From Arsenophonus endosymbiont of Aphis craccivora (GTDB taxonomy: Bacteria; Pseudomonadota; Gammaproteobacteria; Enterobacterales; Enterobacteriaceae): a DNA stretch of 64,000 nucleotides. Each line of letters begins with the position of its first letter. The first letter of the stretch is position 1. The DNA lies in NCBI RefSeq assembly GCF_013460135.1, contig NZ_CP038155.1:930001-994000 (forward strand), written 5' to 3'. This document shows positions 1 through 10,190 of the stretch, one piece after another. A program made the translations under genes and the position numbers. The notes beneath the pieces were generated by a model. It was not told where the DNA came from, searched no databases, and was given only the letters and a program-made list of their open reading frames with translations.

Positions 1-2
1 TT

Positions 3-215
3 AATACAATAAAAAAATTTAATAGCAAAGTCACTATTACTAATTTGGATGGAAGCGGAATTCCCGCCAATGGCCATAATATAATGAGTGTCATTGGATT
101 AGTTGCACGTCAAAATCATCGTATCCAATTTAAGATCAGTGGCCCTGACGCCCAAGCAACCTTACATGCTATTGAACAGGTCATTAGCGCTAATATGGAT
201 GAGGAAATTGCATGA
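3..215 (+). CDS. fruB: FruB C-terminal part (fructose PTS HPr-like/EIIA protein), 5' end outside window
   Basis: The reading frame is open from the window edge to TGA at 213-215 and encodes about 70 residues ending in EEIA. It reads like the C-terminal HPr-like (FPr) domain of the diphosphoryl transfer protein that passes phosphate to the fructose permease in the cytoplasm: the segment around MSVIGLVARQ resembles the second helix and strand of HPr folds, and HAIEQVI the last helix. The stop overlaps the fruK start (ATGA), as in the enterobacterial fruBKA operon. The phosphorylated histidines lie upstream and cannot be checked. Identification depends mainly on the fruK and fruA neighbours. Confidence 0.85.
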   Translation, partial: NTIKKFNSKVTITNLDGSGIPANGHNIMSVIGLVARQNHRIQFKISGPDAQATLHAIEQVISANMDEEIA

Positions 216-1153
216 AAAGTAAGGTTGCTACCATTACATTAAATCCCGCCTATGATTTAGTCGGTATGCTAGACAATATTGAAAAAGGTGCCGTTAACTT
301 AGTTAAAACCCATGGATTATATCCAGCAGGTAAAGGCATTAATGTTGCTAATACATTAAAAAATCTAAATATTAATGTCACTGTTGGTGGTTTTTTAGGG
401 AAAGAAAATTTAACCGGTTTCCAACAGGATTTTAAGGAACGCGGGATCATAAATCGTTTTCATGTCATCGAAGGTAGAACTCGAATTAATTTCAAATTGA
501 CAGAAAAAAATAGTGTAGTTAGTGATTTTAATTTTTCCGGTTTTGAAGTCAACAAACAGGATTGGCAGCATTTTGCTCAAGATTCACTGAGCTGGTTAAG
601 CCAATTTGATATGGTATGTGTAAGTGGTAGTTTACCCAAAGGTATCGATTTAGATGATTTTACTGACTGGATGAAACAGCTACGTGATCAATGTATGTGC
701 GTCATATTTGATAGTAGCCGAGAAGCATTGATTGCTGGTTTAAAAGCCAATCCTTGGTTGGTAAAACCAAATCGACATGAATTAGAAAGCTGGATTGGCC
801 ACCCCTTACCTAGCTATCAAGAAATTGCCAAAGCAGCACAGCAATTACGCACTCAAGGCATTGCTCACGTTGTCATTTCCTTGGGTGAAGAAGGTGCAAT
901 GTGGGTCAACTCGTCCGGTGCCTGGTTAGCCGCGCCACCGAAATGCCAGGTCGTTAGTACAGTTGGCGCAGGTGATGCCATGGTAGGCGGTTTAATCTAT
1001 GGCTTAATGATGCAAAAAACCAGTGAGCATACATTGCGTTTAGCAACCGCTATCAGTGCCATATCAGTCAGCCAAGGTAATGTTAGGGGCATGGATCGGC
1101 AACAACTGACAAAAATGATGAACCGTGTTGAGCTGATCCCATTTCAAATATAA
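212..1153 (+). CDS. fruK: 1-phosphofructokinase
   Basis: The 313-residue product matches the enterobacterial FruK length of about 312. It phosphorylates fructose-1-phosphate with ATP to fructose-1,6-bisphosphate in the cytoplasm. It has PfkB/ribokinase family signatures: the N-terminal glycine-rich substrate motif PAGKGINVANTL (about residue 37) and the C-terminal motif STVGAGDAMVGG (about 248-259), whose Asp is the catalytic base. RTRINFKLTE and FDMVCVSGSLPKG are also typical of FruK. The start overlaps the fruB stop (ATGA), implying translational coupling. The frame is intact although the permease gene fruA downstream is broken, so its usual substrate may no longer be produced by this route. 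Confidence 0.97.
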   Translation: MKSKVATITLNPAYDLVGMLDNIEKGAVNLVKTHGLYPAGKGINVANTLKNLNINVTVGGFLGKENLTGFQQDFKERGIINRFHVIEGRTRINFKLTEKNSVVSDFNFSGFEVNKQDWQHFAQDSLSWLSQFDMVCVSGSLPKGIDLDDFTDWMKQLRDQCMCVIFDSSREALIAGLKANPWLVKPNRHELESWIGHPLPSYQEIAKAAQQLRTQGIAHVVISLGEEGAMWVNSSGAWLAAPPKCQVVSTVGAGDAMVGGLIYGLMMQKTSEHTLRLATAISAISVSQGNVRGMDRQQLTKMMNRVELIPFQI

Positions 1154-1164
1154 GGAATATCCTG

Positions 1165-2862
1165 ATGAAAACAATTGCTATTGTCCATTCACCAGAAATG
1201 CCACCAAGAACCTATCTTGCTAAGCAAATATTATGTCAACAGATATAACAACAATCCTTAAAATTAACGGATAATATTGCAGAAGCGGAACTAATTATTG
1301 TTATTGGTGAAAATATATCTAATGAATACCAATTAACTGGTAAAAAAGTTTTTTTACTGATGAAGCACAGACAATATGTAAGTCAGAAAAAATTCTCTCT
1401 ATAGCCAAAAAAGCAGCGATTAGTGTGGAAAAGGTCAATTTTAGCAAACCAGCGGCGGCAAAAAATCAGCGTGTTTTAGCCGTGACTGCTTGTCCTACTC
1501 GGGTAGCTCATACTTTTATGGCAGCAGAAGCCTTAGAAATTGAAGCTAAAAAGCGCGGCTGGCAAATCAAAGTAGAAACACGTGGTTCGGTAGGAACAGG
1601 CAATGAAATTAGCTCAGCAGAGATTAATAACGCCGATTTTATTATTGCTGCTACAGATATTGAAGTTGATTTAACGAAATTTGCCGGTAAACGTATTTAT
1701 CATACCTCAACAAGTGCCGCCTTAAAAAGAACAGCACAAGAAATGGATAATGCATTAACTACAGCTGAATATTATCAACCTCACAAAGTAAAAAATAGCT
1801 CAGACAAGTTAACTGAGAAAACAGCAACTCAAGGCATCTATCGTAATCTACTTACTGGTGTTTCTTACATGTTCCCCATGGTAGTAGCCGGTGGGCTTTG
1901 TATCGCTCTCTCTTTTATGTTTGGTTTAGATGCAGCCGAACAACCAGGCACATTAGCTGCTGCATTAATGCAAATTAGTAAACACACTGCTTTAGCCCTC
2001 ATGGTACCGATTTTATCTGGTTATATAGCTTACTCGATTGCCGATAGAACTGGCTTAACGCCTGGATTAGTTGGTGGCATGCTAGCGGTTAGCACCAATG
2101 CCGGTTTTCTTGGTGGTATTATTGCCGGTTTTCTGGCTGGCTATGTCGCCAAATTACTCAATCAACACTTTCCATTACCTAAAAGTATGGTGTCCCTAAA
2201 ACCAATCTTAATCGTGCCATTGTTCGCCACATTAATAACTGGCTTAGTCATGATCTATATTATCGGTAATCCCGTTTCCTGGGTAATGACAGCTCTTACC
2301 GAATGGCTAACCAACATAGGTACAACTAATGCGGTGATCTTAGGTGTTATTTTAAGGTGCGATGATGTGTACAGATATGGGAGGACCAGTTAATAAAGCT
2401 TCTTATGCATTTGGTGTCGCGTTATTAAGTGCCCAAACTTATGGACCTATGGCAGCCATTATGGCGGCTGGTATGGTGCCCCCTTTAGCAATGGGCCTTG
2501 CAACATTATTTGCTCGTCATAAATTTTCATCTAATGAACGTGAAGGCGGCAAAGCAGAGTTCATATTAGGTCTATGCTTTATTTCTGAAGGCGATATTTC
2601 CTTTGCTGCTCGTGATCCGATGCGGGTATTACCTATCTGTATGCTCGGCGGGGCAATTACCGGTGCATTATCGATGTATTTTCATGTAACGCTAATGGCG
2701 CCGCATGGTGGGCTGTTTGTTATGTTGATCCCTGGGGTGGTACAACCAATTATTGCTTATCGGTTAGCAATTATCAGTGGGACTTTAATCAGCGCAATAT
2801 TATATGCGTACTTAAAAAGATCAGAAGTCGACGCTTCATTGAATAAAAAAATACTCAACTAA
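1165..2862 (+). pseudogene. fruA: Fructose PTS permease EIIBC, broken in three places
   Basis: Translation in pieces reconstructs FruA (EIIB-EIIC), the inner-membrane fructose transporter: the IIB motif AVTACPTRVAHTFMAAEA with the phosphocysteine, then IIC segments (GVSYMFPMVVAGGLCIALSF, MGGPVNKASYAFG). Three lesions are visible: an in-frame TAA at 1246-1248; a one-base shortage in the T7 run 1349-1355; and one extra base near 2354, where L-G-A-M-M-C should read through. The two shifts cancel, so the span equals 566 codons, close to the 563 residues of E. coli FruA. The two longest open pieces are 1425-2393 and 2362-2862. It is the last gene of fruBKA. Fructose uptake by this system is probably lost. 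Confidence 0.95.
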
Positions 2863-2865
2863 TTA

Positions 2866-2903
2866 TTTTGTCATTAACAAAAAATATATTGTTAATGACA
2901 AAA
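2866..2903. terminator. 14-bp perfect inverted repeat after fruA
   Basis: The arms at 2866-2879 (TTTTGTCATTAACA) and 2890-2903 are perfectly complementary around a 10-base A/T loop, four bases after the fruA stop. The position suits the end of the fruBKA transcript. The stem is A/T-rich and no clear U-run follows on the plus strand, so termination strength is uncertain. Confidence 0.5.
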
Positions 2904-3262
2904 ATAATCATTAATCGATATTCAAACTAAACAAAGAATATTGTAGTATCAATCTTACTTACCGGTTCAGGCTCTGTACTAATTTTGATGCCAAATGTCT
3001 TAAAATAAATAGATGTCTGATTGCTGACTAAATAGAGATCTCATTTATTTGATATTGATTGTCACTAGCAGCCAATTTACCATTCAACCAGCCACTCACT
3101 AACATATGTACATGAGTTAAATCTTTATTTACTCATAAATCACTAAATTTAAATTTAAATTTAGTAAAAATAATCCTATTCTATCAGCAATTAAATCATG
3201 TTGATTTACGCTAATATAGATAGATTATATTATTATAATATTTTCTTATTGCTGCCGAAAAG
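2904..3262. other. AT-rich gap with a possible decayed minus-strand coding remnant
   Basis: No intact gene is seen. On the minus strand between about 3120 and 2960, one frame reads protein-like (HVHMLVSGWLNGKLAASDNQ, then a stop, then SAIRHLFILRHLASKLVQSL), suggesting a broken gene that I do not recognise. A repeated TTTAAA stretch lies at 3145-3170. The gap ends at the IS903 copy 1 left end. Confidence 0.35.
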
Positions 3263-4317
3263 GGCTTTGTTGAATAAATCAGAATTAGCCGCCAGGATGG
3301 CTCCCTCTGCTACAGCTGTTATCCGATCCTGACGCTGGGTGGCATACCCAACAACGTCATACGGTTCAGCGCTTTGACCATCGCCATTGCTTCACCTACC
3401 TGAGCCTCATAGTCACGCAGCCTCAGATGGCCACCCAGCAAAGTTTTTATGCGGAACATCGCTGTTTCTGCCACTGAACGCCGTTGATAACCCACTTTCT
3501 TTTTCCACATATCATTACTCCTGCTCAGACGCTGATTCGCCACCGCATGGTTACGTTCATGGTACTTGTCCTGCCAGTATTTCGCTCTGCTTCGCGGCGG
3601 GATAAGGGGCCTGATTTTCTTTCTTAGCAACGCGTCGTGGCAGTAACAGGCGTCATAAGCACCGTCTGCTGACACTTCCCTGATTTTCCGGTGGGTTTGG
3701 TTAATCAGGCCCGGCAGTGCCTGCGCATCTGTCGTTCCGCTGAGCGATAAGTCGGCACAGATAATCTCATGATTCACACTGTCTGCTGCCAGATGAAGCT
3801 TGCGCCACACTCTTCGTCTGTCAGCCCCATGCTGCCTGACTTTCCATTCACCTTCGCCAAAGACCTTCAGACCGGTACTGTCGATGACCAGATGCGAGAT
3901 TTCACCACGCGTTGGCGTTTTTATGCTGATGTTTACGCTCTTTGCTCGTCTGCTGACCAGCGAGTAGTCCGGACAGCACAGCGGCAAAGACATGAGTTTA
4001 AAAATCGAATCAACGAAGCCCTGTAATGCCCGGAGCGACAGGTTAAACACACGCTTCATCATCAGGACAGTGGTAACAGCCATATCGCTGTAGTAAAGCG
4101 GCCGGCCACGACCTTCAGGCGAAGAACTGTCAGTCCATCCAGCGATGGCCGACTCATCAAGCCAGACCGTCAGGGAACCGCGTTGTCTGAGTGCCTTGTT
4201 GTACGCGGGCCAGTTGGTAATTTTAAACTTTTGCTTTGCCATGGGGACCTGATGTTGAAACGAATTTAGCGATCAGCTCCGCCAATCACCTAAAAGTTCG
4301 ATTTATTCAACAAAGCC
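3263..4317 (-). mobile_element. IS903-type insertion sequence (IS5 family), copy 1
   Basis: The 1055-bp element has 18-bp terminal inverted repeats GGCTTTGTTGAATAAATC (3263-3280) and its complement at 4300-4317, the terminal sequence typical of IS903. It contains one 307-residue transposase read right to left. The 9-bp flanks differ (GCCGAAAAG on the left, TAGAAAATA on the right), so the 9-bp target duplication expected for IS903 is missing. This indicates a rearrangement or deletion at this copy after insertion. The other copies are at 11821-12875 and 22170-23224. Confidence 0.96.
3319..4242 (-). CDS. IS903-type transposase, copy 1
   Basis: The 307-residue DDE transposase matches the IS903 length. 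It shows HLVIDSTGLKVFGEGEW (first Asp), VSADGAYDAC (second Asp) and the Y-(2)-R-(3)-E-(6)-K signature in YQRRSVAETAMFRIK. It cuts and inserts its own element. Compared with copies 2 and 3 it differs at a few residues (for example SRAKYWQDK instead of SGAKYWPDK, YQRRS instead of YHRRS, and PPSV instead of PHSV near the C-terminus), so it is the most diverged of the three. The signature residues remain, so activity cannot be excluded. Open frames on the opposite strand are shadows. Confidence 0.97.
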   Translation of the reverse strand: MAKQKFKITNWPAYNKALRQRGSLTVWLDESAIAGWTDSSSPEGRGRPLYYSDMAVTTVLMMKRVFNLSLRALQGFVDSIFKLMSLPLCCPDYSLVSRRAKSVNISIKTPTRGEISHLVIDSTGLKVFGEGEWKVRQHGADRRRVWRKLHLAADSVNHEIICADLSLSGTTDAQALPGLINQTHRKIREVSADGAYDACYCHDALLRKKIRPLIPPRSRAKYWQDKYHERNHAVANQRLSRSNDMWKKKVGYQRRSVAETAMFRIKTLLGGHLRLRDYEAQVGEAMAMVKALNRMTLLGMPPSVRIG

Positions 4318-4990
4318 TAGAAAATAGTAATACTCAATCTACTTTAATGATTTGATCTCTTTTTGATCAAACTTTTGGGTTAATTATGTTAGTTTTCAAA
4401 ATTCCCCTTAGATTAAATATAATCCTTCAGTTGCCGCTAATTTATCCGTTTATTACTAGGCTTGATTGTCTTTAGCGCTTTTAATTAACCCACTAAGCTG
4501 ATGCAGCTACATTGGCATAATTTGCCGCTAAACTTCCCATTAGCCAATTGGCCTAATAGATTGAAAATGATAATTGAATAGCAGTTGGTGGCAAGGCTGA
4601 TTGGAAGCTAAACCGGCTACTTTAGATTGACTTGGATTATGGATGAGTATGTGTTTTTTGGTTGATAACACTTCTTCTAAAAAAATAATTATCTCTTACA
4701 CAAACTGGAGCAAGATAACAATATTTTGATGTTGTAAATAAAAACTCAGTAAAGTGGTACTACATACTACTTTGTGATTAAGGTATTGAGAATATTCAAG
4801 CAAATAATATAATGGATGAATATTAACCGAAGACCGCCAAATAGTTTTACCATTCAATATATTAAATAAAATTTCTAGATGAATATTCCCATTTAATTCT
4901 TTCAAAAACAAAGATCAAACTTAACATCAGAAAAATTAGGTGTCATAGTAGAGAAATTAACGTTAAGTATCACCTTGATAAAGGATTTCT
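4318..4990. other. 673-bp gap without a convincing gene
   Basis: The region is AT-rich and no frame supports an intact gene. Minus-strand pieces between about 4620 and 4460 read like a hydrophobic, alanine/glycine-rich protein in alternating frames (AGLASN, then LANG-like, then a K-S-A-K-D-N-Q-A end), as a decayed membrane transporter might. This is weak. The last ~60 bases should hold the mrr promoter and leader. Confidence 0.3.
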
Positions 4991-5827
4991 ATGGCGGTCC
5001 CAACTTATGATAAATTTATTGAGCCTGTATTGTGTTTTTTAAAACATCATCCTGAAGGCGTAGCCGCGAAAGTGGTTCATGAAGGTGCAGCAGAACTTTT
5101 AGGGCTTGATGAAAACCAACGCTCTGAACTTGTTTCCAGTGGTCAACTCATTTATAAAAATCGTTCAGGTTGGGCACACGATCGACTAAAACGCGCGGGA
5201 CTTTTACAAAGTTTATCACGCGGAAAATGGTGTCTAACGGATGCAGGTTTAGAATGGATTAAAAACAACCCTTTTCCTCTTAGTAAAGAGCAGATCGACC
5301 ACCTTGCCTTTGATTTTATAGACGTGAGGTTAAAAACAAATCCAGATGCAGTAAAAGAAATTCGCGATGCGATAGCCATTGATTTGCTGGAAAATTTACT
5401 TCAAGTATCTTATAATCGATTTGAAGTGATCGTTTTAGATGTTCTTCACAAGCTTGGCCATGGCGGTCATCGCGATGACCTACAGCGTGTAGGTGGCACA
5501 GGAAATGCTGGCATCGATGGTATTATTTCGCTAGATAAGCTAGGACTGGAAAGAGTTTATGTACAGGCGAAACGTTGGCAAACTACTGTCGGACGCCCTG
5601 AACTACAAGCATTCTATGGAGCCCTTGCAGGGCAAAAAGCGAAACGTGGTATTTTTATTACCACCTCAGGCTATACCGCTCATGCTATCGATTTTGCCAA
5701 ATCGGTTGAAGGATTAGTGCTAATTGATGGCAAGCGTTTGGTTAATTTAATGATGGATAATGAAGTTGGCGTTAGCTCACAACTAATTAAACTGCCAAAA
5801 CTTGATATGGATTATTTTGAACAATAA
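4991..5827 (+). CDS. mrr: Mrr-type restriction endonuclease (modified-DNA restriction)
   Basis: The 278-residue protein is clearly related to E. coli Mrr (304 aa), which cuts methylated DNA. The N-terminal winged-helix-like region begins MAVPTYDKFIEPVLCFLKHH and includes YKNRSGWAHDRLKRAGL. The C-terminal PD-(D/E)xK-type nuclease domain shows HRDDLQRVGGTGNAGIDG (catalytic Asp) and ERVYVQAKRW (Q-A-K catalytic motif), ending in KLDMDYFEQ. It is about 26 residues shorter than the E. coli protein because the linker before EIRDAIA is shorter; both domains appear complete. ATG follows GATAAAGGA with suitable spacing. It lies next to a type I restriction operon, like the E. coli immigration control region. 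The frame is intact. Confidence 0.95.
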   Translation: MAVPTYDKFIEPVLCFLKHHPEGVAAKVVHEGAAELLGLDENQRSELVSSGQLIYKNRSGWAHDRLKRAGLLQSLSRGKWCLTDAGLEWIKNNPFPLSKEQIDHLAFDFIDVRLKTNPDAVKEIRDAIAIDLLENLLQVSYNRFEVIVLDVLHKLGHGGHRDDLQRVGGTGNAGIDGIISLDKLGLERVYVQAKRWQTTVGRPELQAFYGALAGQKAKRGIFITTSGYTAHAIDFAKSVEGLVLIDGKRLVNLMMDNEVGVSSQLIKLPKLDMDYFEQ

Positions 5828-6183
5828 TTTTAACTATCAATTTCTTCAAAGCTTAATAAAGATGACTGTAGGTCTAACATAAAAGATATTGAAGATCACT
5901 AGCCTGCACACCATCAGGTTTTCCAGCCAGAAAGTGGAGTACTGGCTCAATAAATTTATCGTAAGTAGGAACTGCCATAGATACATCCCTGATAATGTTT
6001 TTATTAGATTGGTTATCAAACCAATCAGCTATAAATTAGTTAGTTGCTCAGCAACCAAATGTACTTGCAACTTATGAAGAAGATGAAGACGAAGATGAAC
6101 ATATACACCACGGTTCCCCATTTTGCTGACCAAGGGAAAATCTAATCTCCACATCATAAATCAGAAAATATCACCCCCGCCAT
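5828..6183. other. Intergenic gap between convergent mrr and the metallopeptidase gene
   Basis: I see no gene here. A run of GAAGATGAAGACGAAGATGA (about 6075-6098) could encode an acidic stretch, but no frame supports a protein. The two flanking genes converge here. Confidence 0.5.
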
Positions 6184-6903
6184 CTAATCCAGCCGCGTTT
6201 TTATAATTTCCCATTCCGGCATAACCTGCCCCATTAGCCGATAAAAGAGCTCGCTGTGATTATGTTCGGCGATATGGCACAGCTCATGCAGGATCAGGTA
6301 ATCGATGCATTCGCGCGGAGCTTTGACTAAATAGGGATTTAGTGTCAGCCGACCATTAGGTGAACAACTGCCCCATTGAGTCTGCATGGTTAAAAGGCGC
6401 AGTTGAGGACGTTCACTTACCCATAGCGCCTGCTCAAGCATCGCATCCAATCGTCTGCTAAAGACCTCTTTAGCTCGGATTTTATACCAGTGAATCAACA
6501 ACTGCCGGACCTTTTCTGCGTCCCCATGGTGCGAAATGACTTCCAGTTTGCCTCGTAGCATTTTTACGCCCCGTGTACTGGCGGGCTCTTCCAAAACCTT
6601 TAACTGATATTGTTTACCCAAGTAATAGTGGCTTTCCCCACTAATATATTTGCGTGGAGTGATGTAAGCCAGCTGTTGGCGAAAATCACGCAATTGCTGA
6701 TAAATCCAACTGCGACGTTTTTTCACTGCATTTAGTACTGCTTGAGCGTCGGCTCCCTCAGGGGCGGACACTATCACCCGGCAATTCGGGTGCACTTTAA
6801 TTAACACGCGCTCGGTTACCTGGTGGCGGGGAATGCAGTCGAAGTAAATTCGCTCATTACCATAGAGAAAACACATTGAGCGCGGTGAACATTGAACAGA
6901 CAA
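6184..6903 (-). CDS. YgjP-like zinc metallopeptidase-type protein (DUF45), last gene of the type I restriction operon
   Basis: The 239-residue protein has the zincin core YLILHELCHIAEHNHSELFY (about 196-215): the HExxH motif (HELCH) followed by a further His/Glu pair. It also has the upstream family signature TQWGSCSPNGRLTLNPYLV, which identifies the YgjP/DUF45 family (SprT/WLM-like). It starts three bases after the hsdR stop on the same strand, so it is the 3' gene of the operon. Such genes recur beside type I restriction genes, but their role there is not established. The frame is intact although hsdR, rhuM and hsdS are broken. A proteolytic activity is inferred from the motif only. Confidence 0.88.
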   Translation of the reverse strand: MSVQCSPRSMCFLYGNERIYFDCIPRHQVTERVLIKVHPNCRVIVSAPEGADAQAVLNAVKKRRSWIYQQLRDFRQQLAYITPRKYISGESHYYLGKQYQLKVLEEPASTRGVKMLRGKLEVISHHGDAEKVRQLLIHWYKIRAKEVFSRRLDAMLEQALWVSERPQLRLLTMQTQWGSCSPNGRLTLNPYLVKAPRECIDYLILHELCHIAEHNHSELFYRLMGQVMPEWEIIKTRLD

Positions 6904-6906
6904 AAC

Positions 6907-9900
6907 TTAAATCCCACTCAACCCGACACGGGTAATTTGCACGATCATTTCCACAATCTTTTTGGCTTGTTCCATCCCACCACCAATAACTTTGAACTCT
7001 TTAAACATCAATGGCAGCAGCTTCTTACGAATATCCGCCTCAATGTTTTGTGGATTAATCTAGTTTTCTGCAACCGAACGATCAACCAGTTGATCGAGGG
7101 TAAATGCCAACTTCACCCACTGTTCCTGTATCTGGGGGTCGGAAATGGTGAAAACCTCCGGCAAAATCTTTCTAAATACGCCAAAATAAGCCTGAGCATG
7201 ATGATTACCGTAAAACGCATCGGGAATATCACTAAGCTGACGCCTCTGCACTTGCTCTTCGAACTCACGGAACAGCAAATATTGTTTCAGCGGATGGTGA
7301 AAAAGCTTTTCTGCTTCCTCAATTGCCTGACGCAACAGTTTAGAAAAAGCCTCCTGCGCGTAGGGGTCGTCATATAGTTGCTGCTCGATCATACGGGTGA
7401 CGCGGGTTTTAATAATATCGGTTTCGTTGCGGGTTTTCTCCTCACTCCACTCTTCTGGTTGCTGACGTTGCCCCATTAGTCTAACTTCATACACCCCATC
7501 AGGCTCGCGGACTTCCACGCCAACCACTTGCTTATTCAACAGTTTTTTCACCTGCTCAGTGTACACGTCGTAATCAATGCGTTCACCAGCATCCTGCTGC
7601 ACTAGCTGACGAAAGCTGGAGAACTGCTTCACCGTCTCCTTATAGAGACGGCGATCGTCATCACTAAAGCTCTTATCCTCAAAGAAAGTGGCAGATTGCA
7701 ACGCCACCTTAAGGCAACTGGCAAACGCCGTCAGCGCTTCATAGAAATCTTCAGTACCTTAAGATGGATATCCACCAGTTCGCCGTCATGCTCTTCAATA
7801 CGCGGTATCAGTACCTGGCGCAGTTGCTCAATGTCATGTTTATTCTTTACAGCCGCAAAAATCGCCCACAGGTTTTTATGCAGTTGGGGCAAACGTTTGT
7901 ATTCCGTGCTCATCTGGTTGTAAAGGCCTACCAGATCGTTGATGTCGTAACCGCCCTGGGTGCGGGATGCAAGCTTCTGATATTTCTCAATCGTAGTATC
8001 CAGCTCGCTAAGAATGCCACGATAATCGATTAACAAGCCAAACTTCTTTTGCGGATGCAGACGGTTAACACGAGCAATCGCCTGGATCAGGTTGTGACCT
8101 TTTAGCGGCTTGTCGATATAGAGCACCGCATTCTTCGGCTCATCAAAGCCAGTCAGTAACTTATCGACCACAATCAACATTTTCAACGTGTCGTCTTTTT
8201 CAAAACGTTCAATAACATGCTGCGTATAAACCTGCTCATTCTGCGAACCGATATTATCTTTCCACCATTGAGTTACTTCAGGCGTGGTAGCTTCATCAAC
8301 CTCAGTATTGCCTTCACGGCTATCAGGGGGACTGATGACAACCGCCGATTCAAATAGCCCGGCTTCATCAAGGTACTTTTTATATTTTATAGCAGAAGCT
8401 TTGCTGTCACAGGCCAGCTGGCCTTTTAAACCATCGTCAATGTTCTTCACGAAGTGATTGGCGATATCTAGTGCAATCAGGCTGATACGATCGTCGGTAC
8501 TATAAATTTGCCCCTTTCGGGCAAACTTACGCTTAAGGTCAGTTTTTTGTTCGTCACTCAGACCCTCGGTAATAAGTTCAAACCAGCTATCAATTGCGCG
8601 TTCATTAACATCAAGATCAGGAATACGCTCTTCGTAAAGCAGTGGGGTGACCGTTTTGTCCTCTACCGCTCGCTGCATGGTATAGGCATGCACAATAGGG
8701 CCAAACTTATTGGTGGTTTTATCTTCTTTCAACAACGGCGTGCCGGTGAAGGCAACAAAGGCAGCATTAGGCAGCGCCTGCTTCATTCGGATATAATTTT
8801 CACCCCCCTGGCTACGATGGCCTTCATCAATCAATACGATGATATCCGAGCTGGTATTAACGCATTCAGGCAACCGGGTAGCGGTATTGAACTTCTGAAT
8901 CAACGAAAAGATGATGCGCTCAGTCCCTTTACCAATCTGCTCCGCCAGCCGCGTGCCGGAGGTAGCGATAGCTGACGCTTTATCTCGCTTCCCTGACAGT
9001 TCGCCACCCGAAATAAAAGTGCGACTGAGTTGTTTCTCCAGATCGATACGATCAGTCACTACCACAATACGGCACTGCTTTAGAGTTTCATGTAGGATCA
9101 GCATCTTACTCAGGAAAACAATAGTGAATGATTTTCCGGAACCGGTGGTATGCCAGCTAACTCCGCCTTCACGGCCGCCATCAGGTCGATGGGTGTTGAT
9201 ACGTTCAAGCAGGCGCTTTATGCCAAACCCCTGCTGATAACGGGCTACCACTTTACCCACTTTTTTATCAAACAGAGTGAAGAAACGCGTCATCTCCAAC
9301 AAACTAGTAGGCGACAATAGGCTGATTAACATCTGATCCTGGCCGGTGACAGCCAATTCACCATTAGAAACCAGTTGTTGATACCAGGCCACAACCTCAG
9401 CTGAACGATGACTGAACAACCTAGTGAATTGTTCAGTAGAGCACAAGCGATTCTTGATGGCATACATTTCCGCGTCGGAGATGTCTTCTTCGCGCCAGTT
9501 TGCCCAGAACTTGGCAGGCGTACCACAAGTAGCATAGCGACCCTCATGACCATTGATGGATAACAGCAACTGGCTATAGACAAACAAATGCGGAATTTCA
9601 TCGTGGCGCTGATTACGCAGGCTTTGCGAAATCCCTTCATCAATAGTTAGCCCTTTTTTAGCATTGCCATCAGGCCGCTTGGCTTCAATCACAACTAGAG
9701 GAATACCATTAATACAGCAAACAATATCCGGCCTGCGTGATTAAATTCCAATGGAACGGGTGACATTGAACTCTTCAGTAAACACATAGCTATTATTGGT
9801 AGGGTTATGCCAGTCAATCAGAGCAATCGTAGGATTAGCCTTTTTACCGTCGATAAATTCAGTGACAGAAATGCCATACATCAGGTGGTTATAGAGCCGC

Positions 9901-10190
9901 TCATTGGCAGTGAGCAAACCTTCATTTAGTGCCGGACTATTTACTTCGGCTACCAAGTTATCGATGGATTTATCAGAAAGTGGGTAATCCCGAACGGCAA
10001 AGGTAAAAGTACGCTTCGCCAGTTGTTGGCGCAAAATTTGGCTTAATAACACTTGATCTGGCTTATTACCTCGGACAATCAGCGACGCTTCAGGTGTAAG
10101 ATATGACCAGCCGAGATTAGAAAGCAATGCCAGCGCCGGGCCTTTAGCGCTGTACTCCTCCTGAAATTTTGGCGGGTGCTGTATATTCAT
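6907..10190 (-). pseudogene. hsdR: Type I restriction enzyme R subunit, broken by two stops and one frameshift
   Basis: HsdR is the ATP-dependent translocase/nuclease of type I restriction. Pieces in order are: N-terminus (9741-10190); nuclease-domain motif IEAKRPDGNAKK and helicase motifs WHTTGSGKS (Walker A), LIDEGHRS (DEAH-like), AFTGTPLL and QAIARVNRLHP (7731-9692); and C-terminus (7060-7707, then to VGLSGI at 6907). Lesions are an in-frame TAA at 9741-9743, a one-base deletion near 7753 and an in-frame TAG at 7060-7062. Repairing the shift gives 1095 codons, normal for the family. It overlaps the rhuM stop by ATGA and is followed at once by the metallopeptidase gene. Restriction by this system is probably lost. 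Confidence 0.95.

Noticed and set aside
3387..4026. Plus-strand open frames of 72 and 85 codons within IS903 copy 1 (and the equivalents at 11945-12584 and 22294-22933)
   Set aside because: They lie antisense to the intact transposase, lack family features and recur only because the element recurs.
4696..4911. Minus-strand 71-codon frame as a small gene upstream of mrr
   Set aside because: No ribosome binding site, no recognisable motif, AT-rich composition; expected by chance in such DNA.
6892..7377. Plus-strand frame of 161 codons antisense to hsdR
   Set aside because: The minus strand encodes a clear HsdR C-terminus; the antisense frame has no recognisable feature.
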